Below are positions 4,801-10,775 of a stretch of DNA of 10,775 bases, piece by piece (the stretch's first letter is position 1; every line of letters starts with the position of its first letter). Position numbers and translations under genes: made by a program. The DNA lies in the NCBI GenBank assembly GCA_013042125.1, contig JABDQS010000161.1, forward strand, positions 1-10,775. Reading direction: 5' to 3'. The notes under the pieces were generated by a model. It had not been told where the DNA came from and ran no database searches. It was given only the letters and a program-made list of their open reading frames with translations. Origin of the DNA: Eudoraea sp. (GTDB lineage Bacteria; Bacteroidota; Bacteroidia; Flavobacteriales; Flavobacteriaceae).

Positions 4801-6693
4801 TTGATAATTGTGGGAAGAAAGTATGTTTTTGATTTTGATAGTACCTTAACCAGGGTGGAGGCCCTGGATGTCCTTGCAGAAATGACCCTGCATGGACGTG
4901 AAGAACGCGATGAGGTAATTAAGGAAATTCAACATATAACTAATTTGGGGATAGACGGGGATATTTCATTCACGGAATCCCTCGAGCGTAGAATACGCTT
5001 ATTAAAGGCAAATAAAAGACATCTTGAACCCTTGGTAAAAGAGTTAAAGAAGAAGATCTCCAAGTCTATTGCTTCCAACAAAGAATTTTTTGAAAAATAT
5101 TCAGAGGACATTTATGTGATCTCATGTGGTTTTAAAGAGTTCATTGATCCTATTGTAAAGGAATACAACATACCTTCTGACAGGGTCTATGCCAATACGT
5201 TCGACTTGGACGAAGATGGGAACATTGTGGGATTTGATGAGGACAACGTGCTGGCAAGTCACAATGGGAAGATAGAATGTTTACGACAACTCAACCTTGA
5301 TGGAGAAGTTCAGGTCATAGGCGATGGATATAGTGACTATGTGATGCGTGAAGCCGGTATAGCTCATAAATTCTTTGCCTACACAGAAAATGTTCACAGA
5401 GAAAAAGCTGCCTCTAATGCTGATCATGTGACACCAAATTTGGACGAATTCTTATTTGTGAATGACCTCCCGCGCAATTTATCATATCCCAAAAACAGAA
5501 TTAAGATCTTATTGCTCGAAAATGTGCATCCTATTGCTTTTGATAATCTTTCTGAAGATGGGTTTTCGGTAGAATTAATTGATCGTAGTCTTAGTGAGGA
5601 AGAACTTATAGAAAAAATAAAGGGAGTTCATGTCCTGGGGATCCGTTCTAAGACACAGCTCACTCCCAGAGTTTTAGACGCTGCCAATAAATTACTTGTG
5701 GTAGGTGCCTTTTGCATTGGCACCACCCAAATAGATCTGGATTACTGTCAGAAAAAAGGCGTGGTGGTCTTTAATGCCCCATACAGCAATACCAGGTCTG
5801 TTGTTGAGTTGGCTATAGGGCAGATCATAATGCTGATGCGCAATATCTTTCCAAGAAGTGTTGAGATCCACGAGGGAAAATGGAATAAATCAGCCAATAA
5901 TTCAAGGGAAGTACGAGGAAAGAACTTGGGTATAATTGGATATGGCAATATTGGAAAACAATTATCTGTTCTTGCAGAAGCTATTGGTATGCGCGTTTAT
6001 TACTACGATCTGGAAGACCGGCTCGCTTTAGGTAATGCCGTAAAATGCAATAGCCTGGAGGATCTTCTCAATGTCTCGGATGTTGTTTCGTTGCATATAG
6101 ATGATAACAAATCTAATCGTAATTTCATAGGTGAACGAGAAATGAATCAAATGCGTGATGGGGCACTACTGATAAATCTTTCCAGAGGTTTTGTAGTCGA
6201 TATCCCGGCATTGGAGAATGCATTGAAAAGCAAGAAACTAGGTGGAGCTGCGGTTGATGTATTTCCAGAAGAACCCGGGCGTAATGGTTCTTTTAAGACA
6301 CCTTTACAAGGTATTCCAAATGTTATCCTGACACCGCATATTGGCGGGAGCACAGAAGAGGCACAAATGAATATAGCAGATTTTGTACCTAATAAAATTA
6401 TGTCCTATATCAATTCCGGGAATACGGTAGACGCCTTGAACTTTCCAAATATCAGGCTTCCCAAGCAAAGCAACGCACATAGATTCCTCCATATTCACCG
6501 AAATTTACCCGGGGTTATGGCCCATATCAATGATGTGTTGGCCCTTTACGAAATGAATATCTCAGGTCAGTATTTATCTACGAATAAAGAATTGGGGTAT
6601 GTAATCACAGATATTGATAAAGACTATAATAAAGAGGTCATTAAAGCCCTTAAAAAAGTTGAGCACACCCTTAAATTCAGGGTGCTTTATTGA
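4801..6693 (+). CDS. serA: Fused HAD/SerB-type phosphatase - D-3-phosphoglycerate dehydrogenase (SerA)
   Basis: This 630-residue cytosolic two-enzyme protein covers serine synthesis. Residues 1-225 are a HAD phosphatase like phosphoserine phosphatase SerB: motif I DFDSTLT (D11, D13), motif II S108 in VISCGF, motif III K157 and motif IV GDGYSD (D175, D179). From about 233 it follows the E. coli-type SerA: KILLLENVHPIA, the NAD-binding GYGNIG (G380, G382, G385), catalytic R462, E491 and H513 in TPHIGGST, and a C-terminal ACT domain (about 557-630, with FLHIHRNLPGV), which in E. coli SerA binds serine for feedback inhibition. SerA makes 3-phosphohydroxypyruvate from 3-phosphoglycerate; SerB releases serine from phosphoserine; the SerC step between them is not encoded here. 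No in-frame ATG precedes motif I. The start must be TTG at 4801 or GTG at 4810, since an in-frame stop lies at 4765. All key residues are present, so both halves look active. Confidence 0.93.
   Translation: MIIVGRKYVFDFDSTLTRVEALDVLAEMTLHGREERDEVIKEIQHITNLGIDGDISFTESLERRIRLLKANKRHLEPLVKELKKKISKSIASNKEFFEKYSEDIYVISCGFKEFIDPIVKEYNIPSDRVYANTFDLDEDGNIVGFDEDNVLASHNGKIECLRQLNLDGEVQVIGDGYSDYVMREAGIAHKFFAYTENVHREKAASNADHVTPNLDEFLFVNDLPRNLSYPKNRIKILLLENVHPIAFDNLSEDGFSVELIDRSLSEEELIEKIKGVHVLGIRSKTQLTPRVLDAANKLLVVGAFCIGTTQIDLDYCQKKGVVVFNAPYSNTRSVVELAIGQIIMLMRNIFPRSVEIHEGKWNKSANNSREVRGKNLGIIGYGNIGKQLSVLAEAIGMRVYYYDLEDRLALGNAVKCNSLEDLLNVSDVVSLHIDDNKSNRNFIGEREMNQMRDGALLINLSRGFVVDIPALENALKSKKLGGAAVDVFPEEPGRNGSFKTPLQGIPNVILTPHIGGSTEEAQMNIADFVPNKIMSYINSGNTVDALNFPNIRLPKQSNAHRFLHIHRNLPGVMAHINDVLALYEMNISGQYLSTNKELGYVITDIDKDYNKEVIKALKKVEHTLKFRVLY
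6661..6690. terminator. Bidirectional hairpin inside the overlapping ends of serA and rlmH
   Basis: AGCACACCC (6662-6670) pairs with GGGTGCT (6680-6686) with two bulged bases and a loop of about 9 nt. On the plus strand the stem is followed by TTTAT. On the minus strand it is followed, after GAGC's partner and CAA, by a run CTTTTTT (complement of 6651-6658). It therefore could terminate both convergent genes. It lies within the coding end of serA and just past the rlmH stop. Confidence 0.5.
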
Positions 6694-7160
6694 TGATGGT
6701 AGGGCTCATTTCGCAAAATGGTAAACCCGCGGTATAGCTGCTCAACAAAGAATAATCGAACCATTTGATGAGAAAAGGTCATTCGTGAAAGACTCATTTT
6801 GTACTGAGCTCTTGATTGAACAGCATCGCTAAAACCATATGGTCCTCCCACTAGAAAGACAAGTTGCCTTGTACCAGCATTCATGAGTTTTTGTAAATAC
6901 TTAGCAAAATCCACCGAAGTGTATTGTTTGCCTTGTTCATCTAATAATATGATCAAATCAGAAGGAGATATCCTCGATAGAATGGCATCCCCCTCTTTGT
7001 CCTTTTGTTCTAGAGTAGATAAGTTCTTGGCAGCCTTCAGAGCCGGGATAACCTCCATTTCATATTTTACATAATGCCGTAGTCTTTTCTCGTAGTCCGA
7101 AATCATGGTCTGCAATCCCTTATGGTCTGTTTTACCTACAACCAGCAGTTTTATTTTCAT
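6687..7160 (-). CDS. rlmH: 23S rRNA (pseudouridine1915-N3)-methyltransferase RlmH
   Basis: This 157-residue SPOUT-class methyltransferase corresponds to the enzyme that methylates N3 of pseudouridine 1915 in helix 69 of 23S rRNA on assembled 70S ribosomes. The sequence shows the family start MKIKLLVVGKT, LLDEQGK (72-78), the S-adenosylmethionine knot loop FLVGGPYGFS (102-111) and the highly conserved C-terminal block from SHQMVR to RNEPYHHQ (130-157). Length is typical at about 155-160. Its last 7 bp overlap the last 7 bp of serA on the opposite strand. The TAccTTTG box lies only a few bases before the ATG, so the transcript may have almost no leader. The start is the only ATG compatible with the family N-terminus. 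Confidence 0.96.
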   Translation of the reverse strand: MKIKLLVVGKTDHKGLQTMISDYEKRLRHYVKYEMEVIPALKAAKNLSTLEQKDKEGDAILSRISPSDLIILLDEQGKQYTSVDFAKYLQKLMNAGTRQLVFLVGGPYGFSDAVQSRAQYKMSLSRMTFSHQMVRLFFVEQLYRGFTILRNEPYHHQ

Positions 7161-7164
7161 AAGC

Positions 7165-7172
7165 CAAAGGTA
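7165..7172 (-). promoter_or_regulatory. TAnnTTTG -7 box for rlmH, very close to the start codon
   Basis: On the minus strand, TACCTTTG is an exact match to the Bacteroidota TAnnTTTG -7 element, four bases before the rlmH ATG. No convincing TTG -33 partner was found at the expected distance. If used, transcription would begin at or within a base or two of the ATG, giving a leaderless or near-leaderless mRNA. Confidence 0.4.
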
Positions 7173-7243
7173 AAATTTTCGGGAAATTCAGATTCTTTAT
7201 TCGTGTTTGTTTTTAGTAATTTTATCCGATAGAATTGATATTC

Positions 7244-8101
7244 ATGATTTCCGAAGAAGCATTCAACAAAGAAATACAACAGATAATACAAAATAGTATC
7301 AGAGAGGATGTGGGTGATGGGGATCACAGTTCCCTTGCCTGCATTCCCGAGGAAGCTAAAGGTAAGGCAAAGCTTCTGGTGAAGGAAGAATGTGTAATTG
7401 CCGGAGTGGATTTTGCCAGACAAGTGTTTCATTATGTAGATCCCGATCTCAAACTTGAGATCCTGGTTCACGATGGACAGAAAGTACGATATGGAGATAT
7501 TGTTTTCCATGTTAGCGGCTCATCACAAAGCATTTTAAAGGCAGAAAGACTTGTTCTTAATGCTATGCAAAGAATGAGTGCGATAGCGACAAAGACTGCA
7601 CAATACGTTGCTCTTTTGGAAGGAACCAAAACCAGGATACTGGATACAAGGAAGACAACCCCCGGGATCAGGGCTATCGAAAAGTGGGCCGTAAAGATTG
7701 GGGGAGGGGAGAACCATCGTTTCGCCTTGTATGACATGGTTATGTTAAAGGATAACCATATAGATTTTGCAGGAGGTATTACCAAGGCGATCGATAAAAC
7801 AAAAAGGTATCTGAATGAACATCAGAAAAACTTAAAGATCATAGTTGAAGCCAGGAATCTTGCAGAAGTGGAAGAGATCCTGCGATCGGATGGCGTCTAT
7901 CGCATCCTGCTAGATAATTTTAATTATGATGATACCCGAAAGGCCGTAGAACAGATAGGAGATAAGTGTCTTACAGAATCATCCGGGGGGATCACTGCGC
8001 AAACCATTAGAAAATACGCTGAATGTGGGGTAAATTATATTTCATCCGGAGCACTCACACATTCTGTGAGCAATAAGGATCTGAGTCTTAAAGCAGTCTA
8101 G
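7244..8101 (+). CDS. nadC: Nicotinate-nucleotide diphosphorylase (carboxylating), quinolinate phosphoribosyltransferase
   Basis: This is 285 residues from the ATG at 7244; a TTG three codons earlier is possible but unnecessary. The cytosolic enzyme joins quinolinate and PRPP to give nicotinate mononucleotide, CO2 and pyrophosphate in de novo NAD synthesis. Visible family motifs are EDVGDGDHSS (21-30), the AERLVLNAMQRMS block (100-112, with E101-R102), LDTRKTTPGIRAIEKWAV (133-150), GGGENHR (153-159), LKDNHI (168-173), IIVEA (199-203), LLDN (222-225) and the phosphate-binding ESSGGI and SSGALTHS near the end. Length is typical. Its TAG stop is immediately followed by the ATG of the yihY-family gene, so it heads a tight run with yihY and priA. 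It is divergent from rlmH with an 83-bp spacer. nadA and nadB are not in the window. Confidence 0.95.
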   Translation: MISEEAFNKEIQQIIQNSIREDVGDGDHSSLACIPEEAKGKAKLLVKEECVIAGVDFARQVFHYVDPDLKLEILVHDGQKVRYGDIVFHVSGSSQSILKAERLVLNAMQRMSAIATKTAQYVALLEGTKTRILDTRKTTPGIRAIEKWAVKIGGGENHRFALYDMVMLKDNHIDFAGGITKAIDKTKRYLNEHQKNLKIIVEARNLAEVEEILRSDGVYRILLDNFNYDDTRKAVEQIGDKCLTESSGGITAQTIRKYAECGVNYISSGALTHSVSNKDLSLKAV

Positions 8102-9079
8102 ATGACAAAAGAGGTAGAGGATAAATTAAAAAATATACCGGTCATCAATTGGATTGTTGCACTGCTCAAGAAGGTCAAACTAGTAGGGTTGCAAGGTCTG
8201 TCTCTCTATGACCTTATGGAAATGTACATCATTGGTATTGTGCAGGGGGCACTTTCCACACGAGCCAGTTCCATTGCTTTTAGCCTTTTTATGGCGCTGT
8301 TCCCTCTCCTTATTTTCATGATAACTTTAATACCATTCATTATACCATTTGTAAGTGTGGGCAATCAGGATTTTGATACGCAATTCTTACGATTCCTTGA
8401 ATCCTTTCTACCCACGGCTACAGGGGAGTATTTTGGGGAGATCTATACACAGATCAAGGATCAGAAACAAGGGGGGTTGCTTTCCTCTGCCTTTGTATTG
8501 TCTATTTTTTTAATGACCAATGGAGTTAATGCCATATTTGGAGGATTTGAAACATCATACCATATAGTTCTAACCCGCAATTTCTTTAAGCAATATGCGT
8601 ATGCTCTAATGGTAGGGATCATTCTGTCCTTTTTATTAATGGCGGGAGCAGTAGCCTTCGTTTACTTTGAATACACCCTGGAGTATTTAAATGTTTGGGC
8701 AGCCGAATCTAGTGGGATTGAATTAGACCCCAATGATCTAACTGGCGCCAGGGCAGGTAAGATTTTGTTCTTTGCGGTTTTGTCTTACTTCACAACCGCC
8801 ATACTGTACTATTTTGGAACTGCTGAAGGAAAGCAAGCTCGTTTTTTCTCGTATGGAGCGCTTATGACCGCCTTGCTCTTTTTACTCACTTCTTATTTGT
8901 TTGGAGTATATATTGACACATTTGCCCGATATAACGAGTTATACGGAGCTCTGGGGGGATTGTTGATCCTGATGGTCTATATCTGGTTAAACTCAAATAT
9001 TCTTTTATTAGGCTTTGAGTTGAATGCCACCATCAATAGTCTCAAACAGAATATGAATACGGAAGAAGTCTCTTCTTAA
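8102..9079 (+). CDS. YihY/BrkB-family (UPF0761) inner membrane protein
   Basis: This 325-residue polytopic inner-membrane protein has a soluble N-terminal region (1-50) and six likely membrane segments at about 57-84, 125-145, 167-188, 220-238, 248-270 and 283-305. Family landmarks are the STRASSIAFSLFMALFPL entry to the first segment, LMTNGVNAIFGGFE (137-150), TSYLFGVYIDTFARYNELYGALGG (263-286) and LLLGFELNA (301-309). The family was formerly called ribonuclease BN by mistake and is also labelled virulence factor BrkB; its real function is not settled, and a transport role has been suggested. There is no spacer between the nadC stop and this ATG, and 9 bp separate its stop from priA, so all three are likely one transcript. 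The shared operon probably reflects shared expression rather than a common pathway. Confidence 0.88.
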   Translation: MTKEVEDKLKNIPVINWIVALLKKVKLVGLQGLSLYDLMEMYIIGIVQGALSTRASSIAFSLFMALFPLLIFMITLIPFIIPFVSVGNQDFDTQFLRFLESFLPTATGEYFGEIYTQIKDQKQGGLLSSAFVLSIFLMTNGVNAIFGGFETSYHIVLTRNFFKQYAYALMVGIILSFLLMAGAVAFVYFEYTLEYLNVWAAESSGIELDPNDLTGARAGKILFFAVLSYFTTAILYYFGTAEGKQARFFSYGALMTALLFLLTSYLFGVYIDTFARYNELYGALGGLLILMVYIWLNSNILLLGFELNATINSLKQNMNTEEVSS

Positions 9080-9088
9080 GCAGGTATT

Positions 9089-10775
9089 ATGGAGTATTTC
9101 GTTGATGTGATCTTGCCAATTCCTCTTGAGAAACTGTTCACCTACTCGGTTTCAGAGCATACTGCTATGCTTATGAAGAAAGGGATGAGAGTGGCCGTTC
9201 CGTTCGGAAAATCTAAGATCTATACAGCCCTGGTATATCAGGTTCATTCAGAACCGCCAAAAGTGTATGAGGCTAAGGAAATTCATGAATTGATCGATAC
9301 AGTGCCACTGGTCTCTCATCTGCAATTAGATCATTGGCAGTGGATGGCCCGGTATTATATGTGTACCCTGGGTGAAGTATTCCGTACGGCGGTCCCCAGT
9401 GCATTTTTATTGGAAAGCGAAACGCTTGTCCTGAAAAACAATACGATACAACCAGATGAATCAGCTCTGAATGACCATGAGTTCATGGTACTGGAAGCCC
9501 TGGAACATCAACCATCCCTGAAGATCAATGATGTAAGTGCTATTCTAGACAAAAAGACGGTATTGCCATTGCTCAATAGCATGTTGAGGAAGAAGTACAT
9601 ACTGCTAAAAGAGACCTTACATGAACAATACAAGCCAAAGCAGTTGCGTACGGTTCGTTTACACGATAAATTCAGCTCGGAGGACGCATTAAGCGAACTT
9701 CTTGAAGAGCTGAGCAGGGCGCCCAAGCAACGGGAAGTACTTTTGACTTTGTTCCAACTTCAGGCGATGACCAAAAAACCAATTCCTGCTACCGAGTTAC
9801 AGAATAAAAGCGGAGCTTCTTCCGCAATTATAAAAACCTTGAAAGAGAAAGGAATTCTGGAAGAACAGTTGCTGGTTATAGACAGGGTAATTTTTGAAGG
9901 AGAAGAAGCATCCATGGCCGGTATCAAATTGAGTGATTTTCAGAAAGCCTGTTTACAACAACTAAGGTCCTCTCTTGTAGATAAACAAGTGGCACTGCTT
10001 CATGGGGTTACATCTTCAGGAAAAACAGAGGTCTATGTAAAATTAATGGAGGAATACTTGGGGCAAGGAAAACAAGTCTTATACCTTCTTCCGGAAATTG
10101 CGTTGACGACACAACTTATTGAACGATTACAGGCATATTTTGGGGAAAAAGTGGCGGTTTTTCATTCTAAATACAGTCAGAATGAACGGGTGGAGGTCTG
10201 GAACAATGTCTTGAACAACGCTTCTAAAGCGCAGATCGTTATTGGCGCAAGGTCTTCCCTTTTTCTTCCTTTTTCGAAGCTTGGACTGGTGATAATTGAT
10301 GAGGAACATGAAAATTCATTCAAACAGTACGATCCAGCGCCCAGGTATCATGCCAGGGATTCGGCTATTGTGCTGGCAACCCTTCACAATGCCAAAGTCA
10401 TACTGGGTTCGGCCACTCCGAGTCTTGAAAGTTATTACAATGTTCAAAAAGGCAAATATGGATATGCCTTTATGGATCAGCGATACGGAGGTGTACAATT
10501 GCCAGAAATTGAATTGGTAGATATCAAGGAAGCGTCCAGAAAAAAAAGAATGAAAGGTCATTTTTCTGAAAGACTTATCGGGGAAATATCGGAAACGCTA
10601 AATTTAAAAGAGCAGGTGATCTTATTCCAAAACAGGAGGGGATATGCCCCAATTGTAGAGTGTACAACCTGTGGCCATGCGCCCCAATGCCCAAATTGTG
10701 ATGTTAGTTTAACTTACCACCAGTCAAAGAAGCAATTGCGTTGCCACTATTGTGGATATCACACAGTATTGGAAG
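9089..10775 (+). CDS. priA: Primosomal replication restart helicase PriA (partial, runs off the right edge)
   Basis: The frame is open from the ATG at 9089 to the window end, giving 562 residues of a protein usually about 730-820 long, so only the C-terminal third is missing. PriA is a 3'-5' superfamily 2 helicase that recognises stalled forks and loads the replicative helicase. The 3'-DNA-binding domain is at the start (YFVDVILPIPLEKLFTYSV; then VAVPFGKS). It is followed by a winged-helix region (about 130-270), helicase motif I GVTSSGKTE (306-314, Walker lysine K312), LPEIALT, the Walker B DEEH (404-407), GSATPS, and the zinc-binding cysteines C525, C528, C534, C537, C552 and C555. I translated the whole stretch and saw no stop or frameshift. 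It sits 9 bp after the yihY-family gene in the same run. Confidence 0.95.
   Translation, partial: MEYFVDVILPIPLEKLFTYSVSEHTAMLMKKGMRVAVPFGKSKIYTALVYQVHSEPPKVYEAKEIHELIDTVPLVSHLQLDHWQWMARYYMCTLGEVFRTAVPSAFLLESETLVLKNNTIQPDESALNDHEFMVLEALEHQPSLKINDVSAILDKKTVLPLLNSMLRKKYILLKETLHEQYKPKQLRTVRLHDKFSSEDALSELLEELSRAPKQREVLLTLFQLQAMTKKPIPATELQNKSGASSAIIKTLKEKGILEEQLLVIDRVIFEGEEASMAGIKLSDFQKACLQQLRSSLVDKQVALLHGVTSSGKTEVYVKLMEEYLGQGKQVLYLLPEIALTTQLIERLQAYFGEKVAVFHSKYSQNERVEVWNNVLNNASKAQIVIGARSSLFLPFSKLGLVIIDEEHENSFKQYDPAPRYHARDSAIVLATLHNAKVILGSATPSLESYYNVQKGKYGYAFMDQRYGGVQLPEIELVDIKEASRKKRMKGHFSERLIGEISETLNLKEQVILFQNRRGYAPIVECTTCGHAPQCPNCDVSLTYHQSKKQLRCHYCGYHTVLE

Noticed and set aside
7157..7510. Minus-strand open frame of 117 codons across the rlmH-nadC spacer
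   Set aside because: Most of it is antisense to nadC, whose motifs are clear, and it would occupy the rlmH promoter; the translation has no recognisable domain.
9508..9726. Minus-strand open frame of 72 codons inside priA
   Set aside because: It lies wholly within the well-supported priA frame on the other strand and has a low-complexity, serine-rich translation with no recognisable motif.

Overview
The window reads as ordinary chromosomal DNA from a member of the Bacteroidota, most likely a marine or environmental Flavobacteriaceae. The evidence is the AT-leaning composition, the lack of clear Shine-Dalgarno sequences before most starts, several upstream sites resembling the Bacteroidota TTG / TAnnTTTG promoter, a flavobacterial-type fused SerB-SerA protein, and a tight nadC-yihY-priA run beside rlmH. 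No tRNA, rRNA, CRISPR array, insertion sequence, integrase or phage gene was seen. The assignment is by recall of protein families; no search was run.

Layout from left to right. Positions 1-95 hold what looks like a broken minus-strand coding fragment running off the left edge. rdgB (nucleotide pool cleaning, minus strand) is divergent from a small membrane methyltransferase of the isoprenylcysteine methyltransferase type. An AT-rich spacer follows with a 28-bp tandem repeat that abuts the start of a two-gene, start/stop-overlapping unit: a SatD-family protein with a C-terminal helix-turn-helix and a DUF3307 membrane protein. Convergent to this lies a large gene for a membrane-anchored two-domain glycoside hydrolase family 3 enzyme carrying an EF-hand-like loop.

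The right half is mostly housekeeping. A 630-residue protein joins a HAD/SerB-type phosphatase to a complete SerA-type phosphoglycerate dehydrogenase with an ACT domain, so the first and last steps of serine synthesis are on one chain. It overlaps tail to tail with rlmH (23S rRNA methyltransferase) by 7 bp, and a hairpin in the shared end could stop transcription both ways. Divergent from rlmH is a close-packed nadC (NAD synthesis), yihY/BrkB-family membrane protein and priA (replication restart helicase) run; priA leaves the window on the right.

No dramatic undescribed system such as a defence island or biosynthetic cluster is visible. The two places most worth follow-up are the SatD-HTH / DUF3307 / tandem-repeat module, which looks like a self-contained and poorly characterised regulatory or signalling unit, and the SerB-SerA fusion, which skips the middle enzyme of its pathway.
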